A stretch of DNA of 64,000 nt from Sphingomonas sp. URHD0057 (GCF_000620665.1 NZ_KK211162.1:517764-581763), one strand, 5' to 3'; shown: positions 15,812 through 24,451, numbered from the stretch's first letter. Translations and numbers: made by a program. The notes: generated from the letters alone by a model not told the origin.

Positions 15812-17470
15812 ATGCAGGCCAACAGACGCGAGTTCACCGCGGGAGTGCTCTGCGTAGCGGCGGCGGGCCATTCTGCCGTAGCGAACGGCGCCGTATCGAC
15901 ATCCAGAGTGGCGGAAGCCCTTGCCGCGATCGGCGACTATACCGAGGTTCACCGCCGCTTCTTTACGCTTCCCGCCGTCACCCTTTCCGTAGCCACGCCG
16001 GACGGCTGGTCCACGACCATCGACCGTGGCTTTGCCGACCTCGACACGCGCCGGCCCATCGCCGCCGGCACGCTGTTTCAGATCGGCTCCATCACCAAGT
16101 CGATCACCGCCGCCGTGATTCATCAGCTCGCCGCCGAGGGCAAGCTCCGCCTGGACGGCGATGCGCGCCCCCTGTTGCCCGACGCCCCGTGGCCCGCCGA
16201 GGTCATTACGGTCCAGCATCTGCTCGACCACGATTCCGGCTTGCCGGAGGACGGCCCCAAGCATCCGTCCGCCGGCCGGCTGTGGCTGGGCTTCAAGCCC
16301 GGCGAGCATTGGTCCTATTCGAATGTGGGATATATCCTGCTCGGTCGGATCGCCGAGGAAGCCGCCGGCGCACCGCTGCGGCAATTGATCGAGGCTCGGG
16401 TGCTCGCGCCCCTCGGCATGAGCCGGAGCCGTGGTGCGGTCACTGCCGCCGACCGCCTCGCTTCCGCCCAGGGATACGAGCCGTTCGACCTGTCGCGGCC
16501 CTATGTCCGCGGCTCTGCCCTGCGCCCTGCTCCCTGGCTGGAAATCAGCGAAGGATCCGGTTCCGTCGCATCGACGGCGGCCGACATGACCCGATACCTG
16601 CGTTCGCTCGCCGGCGCCGCTCAGGGCCGAGTCGGCTTCGGCCTGTCGCCTGAGCACGCTCTCGCCTACACCCGCCATTTCGTGCCGAGCGGCGAGGGGG
16701 GCATGCGCTACGGCAACGGACTGATGCATGTGACCGACGCCGGTTCGAATTACATCCATCATACCGGGGGCGGGCCGTTCGGCTCGGCCGCGTTCCACCT
16801 CGACGCGGCAACCGGCATCGGCGCGTTCGCTGGCACGACGATCAGTGCCTGGGCTGACTACCGCCCGACCAAGCTGACGCTGTTCGCGGTCCAGGCGGTG
16901 GCGGCGGCGCGCGCGGGGCGCCCATTGCCTTCGCTACCCGCCCTCGAGCCCGAACTCGCCAATCCGGCGTCCTTCGCCGGACGCTATGACGCCGGCGACC
17001 GCAACTTCACGGTGGCATCCGGCCGGACGCTCGTGCTGCGTTCGGGCGGACGCGAGGCCCCCCTGCAGTCCTGGAACGACGACCTGTTCCGCACGTCTCA
17101 TCCCGATTTTGCCGACTATGCGATCTGGTTCGAGCGCGTCGGCGGCCGGATCGTCGGCGCCAGCTGGGGAAGCGAGATGTTCCTGCGGCAGGGTGCAGGG
17201 GGCAAAATCAGGCCGTCCAATCCCGAGCTGGCGCAACTCGCCGGCCGTTTCGTGAGCGACAGCCCATATGGCGGCGTCATGCGCATCGTGGAGCGCGGCG
17301 GCCGGCTGTGGGTCGGCACCGACATGCCGTTGACTCGGTTGGGCGGGAACTTGTGGCGCGTCGGCAAGGCCGATTGGTCGCCGGAACGTGCCGAGTTCGC
17401 CGATTTCTTCGAGTTGCGCCCGCAGACCCTGACCATGTTCGGAATAGCCTTCGAACGCCGCGACATTTAG
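15812..17470 (+). CDS. Exported serine hydrolase of the beta-lactamase / penicillin-binding-protein fold
   Basis: ATG 15812 has a GGGGGAG Shine-Dalgarno 7-8 bases upstream and yields a 552-residue protein. Earlier in-frame starts lack this. The N-terminus (RREFTAGVLCVAAAGHSAVA) resembles a Tat-like signal. The catalytic S-x-x-K is in FQIGSITKSITAA, the Y-x-N motif in HWSYSNVGYILL, and a HTGGG segment (YIHHTGGGPFG) stands in for the K-T-G box. A C-terminal beta-rich region of about 180 residues follows. Members include esterases, D-aminopeptidases and peptidases; the substrate is unknown. Confidence 0.9.
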   Translation: MQANRREFTAGVLCVAAAGHSAVANGAVSTSRVAEALAAIGDYTEVHRRFFTLPAVTLSVATPDGWSTTIDRGFADLDTRRPIAAGTLFQIGSITKSITAAVIHQLAAEGKLRLDGDARPLLPDAPWPAEVITVQHLLDHDSGLPEDGPKHPSAGRLWLGFKPGEHWSYSNVGYILLGRIAEEAAGAPLRQLIEARVLAPLGMSRSRGAVTAADRLASAQGYEPFDLSRPYVRGSALRPAPWLEISEGSGSVASTAADMTRYLRSLAGAAQGRVGFGLSPEHALAYTRHFVPSGEGGMRYGNGLMHVTDAGSNYIHHTGGGPFGSAAFHLDAATGIGAFAGTTISAWADYRPTKLTLFAVQAVAAARAGRPLPSLPALEPELANPASFAGRYDAGDRNFTVASGRTLVLRSGGREAPLQSWNDDLFRTSHPDFADYAIWFERVGGRIVGASWGSEMFLRQGAGGKIRPSNPELAQLAGRFVSDSPYGGVMRIVERGGRLWVGTDMPLTRLGGNLWRVGKADWSPERAEFADFFELRPQTLTMFGIAFERRDI

Positions 17471-17494
17471 CCTGAGGCTTATGGCCGGTAACGA

Positions 17495-18259
17495 TCAACG
17501 CGGCTTGCGTACCCAGTCGAGCCCATTGGCGATCAAGCGCAGGAAATAGGGATCCGAATAGCTTTCCGTGGTGTGGCCCATCGCGGTGTAGAAGACGCGC
17601 CCGCGGCCGACGTGGCGCGCCCAGGCCATCGGGTTGGGGTTGACGTCCTGCTCGCCGATCGAGGCTGGGTCGAGCACCACAAGCAATTGCGATGTCGGGT
17701 CGTAATCGTCGAAATAATACCATTCATCGGACCGCGTTTTGGTCGGCGGTACTCCGGATAGCAGTGGGTTTCCGTGCGCCACGGATCGCACGGTTCCGCT
17801 TGGAGTCCCGGCCGGGTGCCGCTGAAAATGACCGCCGATCATCTTGCCGTACCACGGCCAGAAATAATGCGAATCCGCCGCCGCGTGGATCGCGAGGATG
17901 CCGCCGCCATCCTGAACGAACTGCTGCAACGCCGTGCGGCGGTCGCCGACCAGCCACTCCGACTCCGGTTTTTTGGGATCGGTCGTGCAGCTGAGGAGGA
18001 CGATGGCGCGAAAGCGCTTCAGGCTGGCGGGCGAGAAGATGGCGGGGTCCTCGCTCGCGACCACAGACAGTCCGCGCTGTTTGGCCAAGGCGGCAACGGC
18101 CTCGATTCCAGCAGGAATGGATTCGTGCCGGTATCCGGTCGTGCCGGAGTAAATGAGGATCGCGTCGGCTGCCGGTTTCGCGGTCCCGGGGGCGACGGCG
18201 ACCAGCAGCAACAGGATCGAGAGCAGCAAGCGCGGCACAGAGCGGAGACTAGCCACCAT
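17495..18259 (-). CDS. Exported ThuA domain-containing protein
   Basis: The 254-residue protein has an N-terminal signal (LLLSILLLLVAVAPGTAKPA). The ThuA glutamine-amidotransferase-like fold is marked by ILIYSGTTGYRHESIP, then VLLSCT, GGGILAIHAAADSHYFWPWYG and IGGHFQRHPAG, and RVFYTAMGHTTESYSDP near the end. ThuA-like proteins act in trehalose or other sugar catabolism, but the catalytic role is not well defined. Export to the periplasm is inferred from the signal. It lies downstream of rpsI on the same strand, separated by a terminator. Confidence 0.88.
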   Translation of the reverse strand: MVASLRSVPRLLLSILLLLVAVAPGTAKPAADAILIYSGTTGYRHESIPAGIEAVAALAKQRGLSVVASEDPAIFSPASLKRFRAIVLLSCTTDPKKPESEWLVGDRRTALQQFVQDGGGILAIHAAADSHYFWPWYGKMIGGHFQRHPAGTPSGTVRSVAHGNPLLSGVPPTKTRSDEWYYFDDYDPTSQLLVVLDPASIGEQDVNPNPMAWARHVGRGRVFYTAMGHTTESYSDPYFLRLIANGLDWVRKPR

Positions 18260-18302
18260 TGCGCCGCGCTCAAGCTAGAGTTTGCAATTAGAGCAAAAGG
18301 AA

Positions 18303-18333
18303 GGGGCGGCTGGGAAAAAGCCCCAACCGCCCC
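18303..18333 (-). terminator. Rho-independent terminator of rplM-rpsI
   Basis: A 12-base GC-rich stem with one mismatch encloses a five-base loop, 25 bases past the rpsI stop. On the minus strand it is followed by a TTCCTTTTG tract. Confidence 0.75.
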
Positions 18334-18357
18334 TCGTATAATGGTTCGTGAAAGACT

Positions 18358-18993
18358 CTAGCGTTTCGAGAACTGGAAGCTGCGGCGGGCCTTGGCGCGG
18401 CCGTACTTCTTGCGCTCGACGACGCGCGGGTCGCGGGTGAGGAAGCCTTCGCGCTTCACCGTGGTGCGCAGCGCCGGCTCGTAACGGGTCAAAGCGGTCG
18501 AAATGCCGTGGCGGACCGCGCCTGCCTGGCCCGACAGGCCGCCGCCCTTGACCGTCGCCTCGACGTCATACTGACCCTTGCGGTCGGTGACGTCGAACAC
18601 CTGGTTGATGATCAGGCGAAGGGTCGGGCGCGCGAAATAGACTTCCTGTTCGCGGCCGTTGATGACGATCTTGCCTGAGCCGGGCTTGAGCCAGACCCGC
18701 GCGACCGCGTCCTTGCGGCGGCCGGTCGCATAAGCGCGGCCCTGCTTGTCGAGCTGTTGCTCGCGCAGGATCGCTTCGATCTGCGGACCCTGGGTCGAAA
18801 CGCCGTGATCGTCGACCGCTTCTTCGCGGCCGCGACGGCCGTGCCCACCGGACGATCCGCGTTCCGCTTGGGCAGGCGCTTCGGGCGCTGCTTCGGCCGG
18901 CGCTTCGGCAGCGGCGGGCTGCTCAGGGGCGGCGGCAACCTCAGGCTTGGGGTTGGTCAGCTCGCCGAGGTCGGAAAGGGATTTCTTGGCCAT
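18358..18993 (-). CDS. rpsI: 30S ribosomal protein S9 with long N-terminal extension
   Basis: The last about 130 residues are a complete S9: [18 protein letters not shown], the [21 protein letters not shown] core, and the Arg/Lys-rich C-terminal tail ending FQFSKR that reaches the ribosomal P site. About 75 extra residues precede it, rich in Ala, Glu and Pro, then Gly/Arg/Glu. Such extensions occur in sphingomonads and some other alphaproteobacteria. The start overlaps the rplM stop by one base, so the two proteins are translationally coupled. Confidence 0.97.
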   Translation of the reverse strand: MAKKSLSDLGELTNPKPEVAAAPEQPAAAEAPAEAAPEAPAQAERGSSGGHGRRGREEAVDDHGVSTQGPQIEAILREQQLDKQGRAYATGRRKDAVARVWLKPGSGKIVINGREQEVYFARPTLRLIINQVFDVTDRKGQYDVEATVKGGGLSGQAGAVRHGISTALTRYEPALRTTVKREGFLTRDPRVVERKKYGRAKARRSFQFSKR

Positions 18994-19472
18994 TATGCGC
19001 CCACCTTGTTCTTGCGGTTCATCGCAGCGACGTCGAGGACCTTGGGGTCCTGGCCGGCGTGCGGATGGTCAGTGCCGTTGTAGAGGTGCAGGGCCCGCAT
19101 CTGGTCGCGGCCGAGCGGCCCGCGCGGGATCATCCGCTCGACGGCCTTCTCCAGGATGCGCTCGGGGAAGCGGCCCTCGAGAATCTTGTCGGCGGTGACT
19201 TCCTTCAGGCCCCCGGCATAGCCGGTGTGCTTGTAGTAGATCTTGTTCTGCAGCTTGCGGCCAGTGAAGCGGACCTTGTCGGCGTTGACGATGACGACAT
19301 GGTCGCCGCAGTCGACGTGCGGAGTGAAGCTCGGCTTGTGCTTGCCGCGCAGGATGTTGGCGACGATCGTCGCGAGGCGGCCCACGACGAGCCCGTCGGC
19401 ATCGATCAGATGCCATTTCTTGTCGACCTCGGCCGGCTTGGCCGACTTGGTCGTCTTCATCAGCGCCTTCAT
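18993..19472 (-). CDS. rplM: 50S ribosomal protein L13
   Basis: The ATG at 19472 has an AGAGGT Shine-Dalgarno eight bases before it and gives 159 residues. Family landmarks are [18 protein letters not shown], the central [26 protein letters not shown] and the [18 protein letters not shown] segment. L13 is an early-assembly large-subunit protein. It lies in the conserved rplM-rpsI pair, which ends in a rho-independent terminator. Confidence 0.97.
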   Translation of the reverse strand: MKALMKTTKSAKPAEVDKKWHLIDADGLVVGRLATIVANILRGKHKPSFTPHVDCGDHVVIVNADKVRFTGRKLQNKIYYKHTGYAGGLKEVTADKILEGRFPERILEKAVERMIPRGPLGRDQMRALHLYNGTDHPHAGQDPKVLDVAAMNRKNKVGA

Positions 19473-19624
19473 GGCGGGTGACCTCTTCAAATGAGAAAAG
19501 CGGCACCAAGGGCGCCGCCGTGACCGCGCTATTTGCGGAGAAGGGCGGGAAAGTCAAGGAAAAGCGGCGATTTGCTAGCGGGTAAAATAATACCTTTGAC
19601 GAGTCGAGCCTGATATTCGTCGCG

Positions 19625-20695
19625 ATGGCACTCGCGCGTCGCGAGGTGCGTTTCCACCGGCGAATGGCCGATCGCGCAACTCAAGCCCGCAACCGACGAT
19701 CGACCGGCGCTGATCGGCAGATCGGGCTCGCGGCGCATTGGCGCAACTGGCTGCTCGCGCTGCTTCTGACCGGCGCGCTCGTCTTCGCGGTTTTCCACTG
19801 GGGCGACGTCAAGAAATTCGCCGAGCTGATCGCCCGGGCCGAGCCGCTGTGGCTGCTGGCGGCGCTCCTCCTTCAGCTCGCGACCTATGTCGCGCTGGCT
19901 TGGGAATGGTCTCTCGTCCTTCGAGCAGGCGGCTGCCCGGTGCCGCTGCGGCGCCTGCTGCGGCTGACCATAACCAAGCATTTCGCCGACCAGACGGTGC
20001 CTACCGCGGGCATGAGCGGCAATGTCGTCGTTGCCGACCGGCTGATGGCTCTGGGCACGAGCCGTGGAACTGCGGTCGCGGCGGTAATTCTGACAATCGT
20101 CGCTTATTACGCATCCTATGCCGTCGCCGCGGTTGTGGTGCTGGGACTGCTGTTTCTGCACGGCAATGCCAGCGGCCTGGTCGCGGGGGTGATGGTCGCC
20201 TTCTTCGCGCTCGCCGCCGCCATTCCGGCGCTCGCCTTCTGGCTGCAGAAAAAGGGCGAGGGCGCGCTTCCCGGCTGGCTCGAGCGCTTCGGCGCCTTAC
20301 GCGAGCTCTCCGAAATGATGGGCGAGGCGCCGACCACGCTCGTTCGCGATCGCCGCCTGATCGTGAAGCTGACCCTGCTCAACGGAGCCCAGTTTGCGCT
20401 CGACGCGTGGACCATGCAGTTTTGCCTGTTCGCGCTGGGCGTGAAGGCCCCGTTCGCTGCCGCGTTCGCGGGGTTCATCATGGCCTCGATCGTCACCACG
20501 CTCGGGCCCATTCCGATGGGCCTTGGCTCGTTCGAAGCGGTGAGCGTGGGCACGCTGCGCGCCATGGGAATCCCGCTCGAAGCCGCGATTTCGGCGACCC
20601 TTCTGTTTCGCGGGTTCATTCTTTGGCTGCCGTTGATTCCAGGGATGATTACCTCCCGGCGGGACCTCAAGCGGACGAAGGACGACAGCGAATAA
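19625..20695 (+). CDS. Flippase-like integral membrane protein (LPG synthase TM / UPF0104 type)
   Basis: The protein has 356 residues with about eight hydrophobic segments. The pattern matches the lysylphosphatidylglycerol-synthase transmembrane domain family. It has the conserved PTAGMSGNVVVADRLMALG loop and the late FIMASIVTTLGPIPMGLGSFEA motif. This family includes MprF membrane domains and YbhN-like proteins with proposed lipid-flipping or lipid-transport roles. No synthetase domain is attached. The first 35 residues are Arg-rich, and Met14 is a possible alternative start. Confidence 0.82.
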   Translation: MALARREVRFHRRMADRATQARNRRSTGADRQIGLAAHWRNWLLALLLTGALVFAVFHWGDVKKFAELIARAEPLWLLAALLLQLATYVALAWEWSLVLRAGGCPVPLRRLLRLTITKHFADQTVPTAGMSGNVVVADRLMALGTSRGTAVAAVILTIVAYYASYAVAAVVVLGLLFLHGNASGLVAGVMVAFFALAAAIPALAFWLQKKGEGALPGWLERFGALRELSEMMGEAPTTLVRDRRLIVKLTLLNGAQFALDAWTMQFCLFALGVKAPFAAAFAGFIMASIVTTLGPIPMGLGSFEAVSVGTLRAMGIPLEAAISATLLFRGFILWLPLIPGMITSRRDLKRTKDDSE

Positions 20696-20720
20696 TCTTC
20701 GCATTTGCTCGTGACGCCCG

Positions 20721-20763
20721 CGCAACAACGGGAACGCTGCCGAGACGCATGCCGTTGTTTGCG
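20721..20763 (+). repeat. Imperfect inverted repeat upstream of a small membrane-protein gene
   Basis: CGCAACAACGG (20721-20731) pairs with 20752-20763 with one bulged base around a 20-base loop. It shares bases with both elements of the EcfG-like promoter and has no T-run. It may terminate the upstream flippase-like transcript or be incidental to the promoter. Confidence 0.4.
20731..20756 (+). promoter_or_regulatory. Candidate EcfG (general stress sigma) promoter
   Basis: GGAAC at 20731-20735 and CGTT at 20753-20756 are separated by 17 bases, exactly the EcfG consensus spacing. The start site would fall near 20763, about 30 bases before the small membrane-protein ATG. Confidence 0.6.
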
Positions 20764-20791
20764 TGAACGAAAAATAACAGAGGAAACGACG

Positions 20792-20857
20792 ATGTATATC
20801 GGTCTTGGCGGCATCTTGATCCTGATCCTGGTACTCTGGCTGCTGGGCGTAATTTAA
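20792..20857 (+). CDS. 21-residue hydrophobic small membrane protein
   Basis: A GAGGA Shine-Dalgarno seven bases upstream leads into ATG and 21 codons. They encode a single hydrophobic helix rich in Ile, Leu, Val and Gly, with Trp-Leu-Leu near the end. There are no charged residues, so it should span the inner membrane once. It resembles the very short hydrophobic proteins (lmo0937-like) often linked to stress. A matching general-stress promoter lies just upstream. Function is unknown. Confidence 0.65.
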   Translation: MYIGLGGILILILVLWLLGVI

Positions 20858-21003
20858 CCGAGCAACGGCGCGTCGCTCAGGCGCGCCAACTCGGCTCGGC
20901 AGGACGAATTCGGATCGATTGCGCGTTGCTTCCGGCGCGCCTGCGCCTTAGTCACGCGGGCGTTCCAGCAGCACATCCGGGATCCTGTCGGAGACACATC
21001 GCC

Positions 21004-21297
21004 GTGCCGAGACGCGTCAAAGATCATATCGACATCAGCGAATATACCTCGCTCGACGATCTCATTCGCTATCTCGAGACGGTCCGCGACAACCTACCGC
21101 CGGACTGCGAGGCGGAGCTCAAGATCCGCGGGGACGATGTGTTCGGCAAGCGCCTGACGATCACCTATTTCCGCGAGATGACGCCCGAGGAAGCCGATCT
21201 CGAAGCGCGCTATACGGAGACGGAGGATGCATCGATCGAGGAGCTGCGGCGCAAACTCGACGACGTCCCGTTCAAGATGAGCGCGAAGGGCCGTTAG
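21004..21297 (+). CDS. Conserved small hypothetical protein
   Basis: The GTG start at 21004 follows GGAGA by about nine bases and gives 97 residues (VPRRVKDHIDISEYTSLDDL). An earlier reading would add 26 improbable residues. The protein is acidic and mostly helical, with an EELRRKLDDVPF tail and no signal or membrane segment. I do not recognise a family. It converges on cutA with a four-base overlap of the stop codons. Confidence 0.65.
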   Translation: MPRRVKDHIDISEYTSLDDLIRYLETVRDNLPPDCEAELKIRGDDVFGKRLTITYFREMTPEEADLEARYTETEDASIEELRRKLDDVPFKMSAKGR

Positions 21298-21608
21298 CGA
21301 ACGTTGTCCTCGACCCAGTCGGAGTAGCCGGCGAGGAGCTTATCGACCGGCCAGGTCACGATGCACGGCACGTCATAGCTGTGCAGGGCGGCGATGCGGG
21401 CAATCAGCGCATCCGCGCCTTCCGCCGTCGTCTTGAGGATCGCGGCAATTTCGTCGGCGCTCTCGATCTCGCCCTGCCAGCGGTAGATGGACCGGACGGG
21501 GGCGAGGATGTTGATGCAGGCCGCGAGCCGCTCCTCGATGACGGCGCGGCCGATGCGCTCGGCTTCTTCGGCGTTGGCGAAGATGGCGTAGACGGAAACG
21601 ACGCTCAC
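21294..21608 (-). CDS. cutA: CutA-type divalent-cation tolerance protein
   Basis: The 104-residue protein matches the CutA1 trimer fold: VYAIFANAEEAERIGRAVIEERLAACINI near the N-terminus, the central YRWQGEIESADEIAAILKT, and the C-terminal HSYDVPCIVTWPV. CutA proteins are widely conserved; a direct role in copper tolerance is disputed. The GTG start overlaps the stop of heme A synthase (GTGA), so the two are co-translated. Confidence 0.95.
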   Translation of the reverse strand: MSVVSVYAIFANAEEAERIGRAVIEERLAACINILAPVRSIYRWQGEIESADEIAAILKTTAEGADALIARIAALHSYDVPCIVTWPVDKLLAGYSDWVEDNVR

Positions 21609-22657
21609 GGTCGCTTCCCGAACTCATGTGCGCCCCAGATTGTCGAAGCGAGCAGCAGCGCGCCGACCGCCTGATGAAGCGCGGCGAGCCAGATCGCGAC
21701 GCCCGACAGCACGGTGAGGATGCCGAGCAGGACCTGAGTCCCAAACGTCGAGTGGATGGCGATCGACGCCGCCCGCGCACCCGGGACCCGGCGGACCTTG
21801 CGGGCGAAGACGACCATCGCCGCGACGACCACCCACGCCCACCAGCGGTGGACGAAGTGGACGAGATAGGGATCGTTGGTCAGCGCCCAGACGAAGCCCC
21901 GGCTCCAGTCGACGCCTTGAGGGAAGAAGCGGCCCTGCATGTCGGGCCAAGTCGGTGCGACCTGGCCGGCATTGAGCCCCGCCACCCAGGCGCCGAACAT
22001 CAGCTGCACGAACAGGATGACGAGCGTCGCGGTCGCCGGGGCGGTGAGGCGCGAGGGCTGGTCCGCGCCGGTCGCGGCCATCCGTCGGAGGTCCAGCGCG
22101 ACCCAGATCAGCGCGCTCATGATCGCCAGCGCCAGCAGCAAATGCGCGGACAGGCGGAAATGGCTGACGTCGGTGCGGTACTGCAGCCCGGATTCGACCA
22201 TGTACCAGCCAAGCGCGCCCTGGAGGCCGCCGAGCACGAGCAGGCCGATCATCTTCCATCCATAGCCCTTGGGGATCGCCCGCATCGCCGCGAAGGCGAC
22301 CAGCCCAATCGCGAACACGACGCCGATGAGGCGGCCGAGCAGGCGATGCACGAACTCCCACCAATAGATGTGCCTGAACTGCGCCAGCGTCATGCCGGCC
22401 GGGCCGTTGATCTCTTTGTACTCGGGAATCCGCTGGTAGAGTGCGAAGGCGCGTTCCCAATCGGCATGGGTGAGGGGAGGGATCGCGCCCGACACCGGCC
22501 TCCACTCGGTGATCGACAGGCCGCTTTCGGTCAGGCGCGTGATGCCGCCGACGACGACCATCGCAAACACCATCGCCGCGACCACGAACAACAGGTTCGC
22601 GAGCGCGCGCGGCCGGGATCGCGCGGCGAGGGCGGACGGGGCGGAGGCGGAGTCCAT
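21605..22657 (-). CDS. ctaA: Heme A synthase (COX15/CtaA)
   Basis: The start at 22657 gives 350 residues; a 34-residue longer reading would run into the divergent merC promoter. Eight transmembrane segments are apparent. The conserved heme-ligand and family motifs are visible: VVVGGITRLTESGLSITEW, WWEFVHRLLGR, an HFRLSAHLLLA segment and the late LVHFVHRWWAW and AALHQAVGALL. The enzyme oxidises heme O to heme A for aa3-type cytochrome oxidase in the inner membrane. Co-transcription with cutA is likely. Confidence 0.96.
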   Translation of the reverse strand: MDSASAPSALAARSRPRALANLLFVVAAMVFAMVVVGGITRLTESGLSITEWRPVSGAIPPLTHADWERAFALYQRIPEYKEINGPAGMTLAQFRHIYWWEFVHRLLGRLIGVVFAIGLVAFAAMRAIPKGYGWKMIGLLVLGGLQGALGWYMVESGLQYRTDVSHFRLSAHLLLALAIMSALIWVALDLRRMAATGADQPSRLTAPATATLVILFVQLMFGAWVAGLNAGQVAPTWPDMQGRFFPQGVDWSRGFVWALTNDPYLVHFVHRWWAWVVVAAMVVFARKVRRVPGARAASIAIHSTFGTQVLLGILTVLSGVAIWLAALHQAVGALLLASTIWGAHEFGKRP

Positions 22658-22713
22658 AGGCGAGCGCCTAATCGCGTGCAGCGAGGCGAGGAGCAAGTGT
22701 CGCCGATTTGACA

Positions 22714-22730
22714 ATGTTATGTTGTATCTT
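22714..22730. promoter_or_regulatory. Candidate Zur box upstream of merC-zur
   Basis: ATGTTAT followed by a degenerate second half matches 12 of 17 positions of the general Zur consensus ATGTTATAATATAACAT, with a perfect first half. It lies about 30-45 bases before merC and would allow autoregulation by the Zur encoded next in the operon. The second half-site is weak. Confidence 0.4.
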
Positions 22731-22758
22731 CGCCGAGCCTGGCCTATATGCCGCGACA

Positions 22759-23127
22759 ATGCTCCAGCTGTCGATTCCGACCACCCGGCTAGATCGGATC
22801 GCCGTGGGCCTGTCCGGCCTGTGCCTGGTGCATTGCGTTGCGACCGCGGTGCTGCTGGCGCTGGTCTCGGCCGCGGGCGGGTTCCTCGGCGCGCCGATCA
22901 TCCACGAAGTCGGTTTGACGCTGGCGATGATATTCGGGTCGATCGCGCTCGGCCGCGGCATCTTCGAGCACGGCTTCATGATGCCGAGCGCGATCGGCGG
23001 GCTCGGCCTGGGCGTCATGGCCGGCGCGCTGACCCTTCCGCACGACGGCAACGAGGCCGCCTACACGGTCGTCGGCGTCATGATTCTCGCGCTCGGGCAC
23101 CGCCTCAACGCGATGGCGGCGGACTGA
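22759..23127 (+). CDS. MerC domain-containing membrane protein
   Basis: ATG 22759 yields 122 residues with four hydrophobic segments. The first contains the MerC-like Cys-x-x-x-x-Cys pair in LSGLCLVHCVATAVLL. The family transports mercuric ions in mer operons, but chromosomal copies beside a Fur-family gene, as here, are usually thought to relate to zinc or another metal. It is followed 49 bases later by the zur-like gene. Confidence 0.85.
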   Translation: MLQLSIPTTRLDRIAVGLSGLCLVHCVATAVLLALVSAAGGFLGAPIIHEVGLTLAMIFGSIALGRGIFEHGFMMPSAIGGLGLGVMAGALTLPHDGNEAAYTVVGVMILALGHRLNAMAAD

Positions 23128-23176
23128 TCCACTTGCTTGCCCGCATGCCGGGCGAGGTCTATTCCAGGCATTGACC

Positions 23177-23641
23177 ATGACCCATCACGACCATCAACTC
23201 CACCAAGGGGACGCGCTCAAGGATGCGGCGCGCGATCGCCTCACCAAGGAGGGCGAGCAGTGGACCGAGATGCGCGCCGCGGTGTTCGACGCGCTGGCGG
23301 GGTTCGACAAGCCGGCGAGCGCTTATGATGTCGCCGAGGCGGTGTCGAAGGCGCAGGGTCGCCGGGTCGCTGCCAACAGCGTCTATCGGATCCTCGACCT
23401 GTTCGTCGGCGCCAATCTCGCGCGGCGGGTCGAGAGCGCCAACGCCTACATCGCCAACCAGCATCCCGACTGCCTGCACGATTGCATTTTCCTGATCTGC
23501 GACACCTGCGGGCAGACCGTGCACATCGACGACGACAGCCTGTCGGGCGGGGTGCGCAAGGCCGCGAAGAGCGCCGGCTTCTCGGCCCCGCGCCCGGTGA
23601 TCGAGGTGCGCGGCACCTGTGGCGACTGCGAAGGTGAATAG
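23177..23641 (+). CDS. zur: Fur family metal regulator, probably Zur
   Basis: The protein of about 154 residues begins with a His-rich segment (MTHHDHQLHQ) at ATG 23177; a TTG six bases earlier is also possible. The winged helix spans about residues 25-85. The dimerisation part carries the two Cys-x-x-Cys pairs that hold structural zinc (CDTC and CGDC), plus HDCIFLIC and HPDCLHDC ligands. Context with merC and the short length favour Zur over Fur. It would repress zinc-uptake genes when zinc is sufficient. Confidence 0.85.
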   Translation: MTHHDHQLHQGDALKDAARDRLTKEGEQWTEMRAAVFDALAGFDKPASAYDVAEAVSKAQGRRVAANSVYRILDLFVGANLARRVESANAYIANQHPDCLHDCIFLICDTCGQTVHIDDDSLSGGVRKAAKSAGFSAPRPVIEVRGTCGDCEGE

Positions 23642-23642
23642 A

Positions 23643-23678
23643 AAGGGCGCCGCGGACGAACCGCGACGCCCTTCTTTT
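23643..23678 (+). terminator. Rho-independent terminator after zur
   Basis: A stem of AAGGGCG/CGCCCTT continues into CGCGG/CCGCG around a five-base loop and is followed by CTTTT. It sits between two convergent genes and may serve both. Confidence 0.85.
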
Positions 23679-23695
23679 CCTTGTTTGCCGGCGAT

Positions 23696-24451
23696 CTAGA
23701 GCTTGATTCCACCCGAGACGTCGATGACCTGGCCGGTAACCCAGGCGCTGTCCGGACCGGCGAGGAAACCTGCGACACCGGCAATGTCCTCGGGCTGGCC
23801 AATCCGTTTCAGCGCCTGAAGCGACGTCACCTGCGCCCTGCCCTCGTCGCTGCCGAGCAAGCTTTCGGCCATGTCCGTCTCGGTCGCGCCGGGGGCGATG
23901 GCGTTGACCCGAATCCCGCGCTCGCCGAGCTCGCCGGCGAGGTGTCGGGTGAGCGTGTCGATCGCTCCCTTGGTAATGGCGTAAGCCGGAGCGCCAGGGA
24001 AATAGGTCCTGGCGACGACCGAGCTGGTGAACAGGACGCGCCCGCCCTCGGCGAGGGAGTCGACGAGGCCGGAGGTGAGCTGAAAGGGTGCACGCACGTT
24101 GATCGCAAGCTGGCGATCGAGCGTCTCGGTATCGGTGTCGGCGAAGGCGACGAACTCGGCCACGGCGGCATTGTTGACGAGGATGTCGAGCTTGCGGCCG
24201 CCGAGCCGGTCCTTGACGTCGGCAACGAGCCGGTCGACGGCCTTCACGTCTTCGAGGTCGGCGGCGATCGCTTCGGCCGAACCACCGGCCTCCTCGATCT
24301 CCCCGACCAGCGCTTCGGCGCTATTCGACGAACGGTTGTAGTGAGCGAACACGTGAGCGCCGTCACGGGCCAGGCGCTTGGCGATCGCGCGGCCGATGCC
24401 GCGCGAAGCGCCGGTGACGAGGGCAGTCTTGTTGGCAAGTGGCTTGGACAT
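23696..24451 (-). CDS. Short-chain dehydrogenase/reductase
   Basis: The start at 24451 has a GGGAG Shine-Dalgarno and gives 251 residues. The Rossmann glycine motif is TGASRGIG, NNAAV is the structural NNAG variant, the catalytic Ser is in LFTSSVV, and YAITK supplies the Tyr and Lys. The ending VTGQVIDVSGGIKL is typical of classical SDRs of the FabG-like group. It is divergent from an ArsR regulator across about 110 bases that contain an inverted repeat, so it is probably that regulator's target. Confidence 0.93.
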   Translation of the reverse strand: MSKPLANKTALVTGASRGIGRAIAKRLARDGAHVFAHYNRSSNSAEALVGEIEEAGGSAEAIAADLEDVKAVDRLVADVKDRLGGRKLDILVNNAAVAEFVAFADTDTETLDRQLAINVRAPFQLTSGLVDSLAEGGRVLFTSSVVARTYFPGAPAYAITKGAIDTLTRHLAGELGERGIRVNAIAPGATETDMAESLLGSDEGRAQVTSLQALKRIGQPEDIAGVAGFLAGPDSAWVTGQVIDVSGGIKL

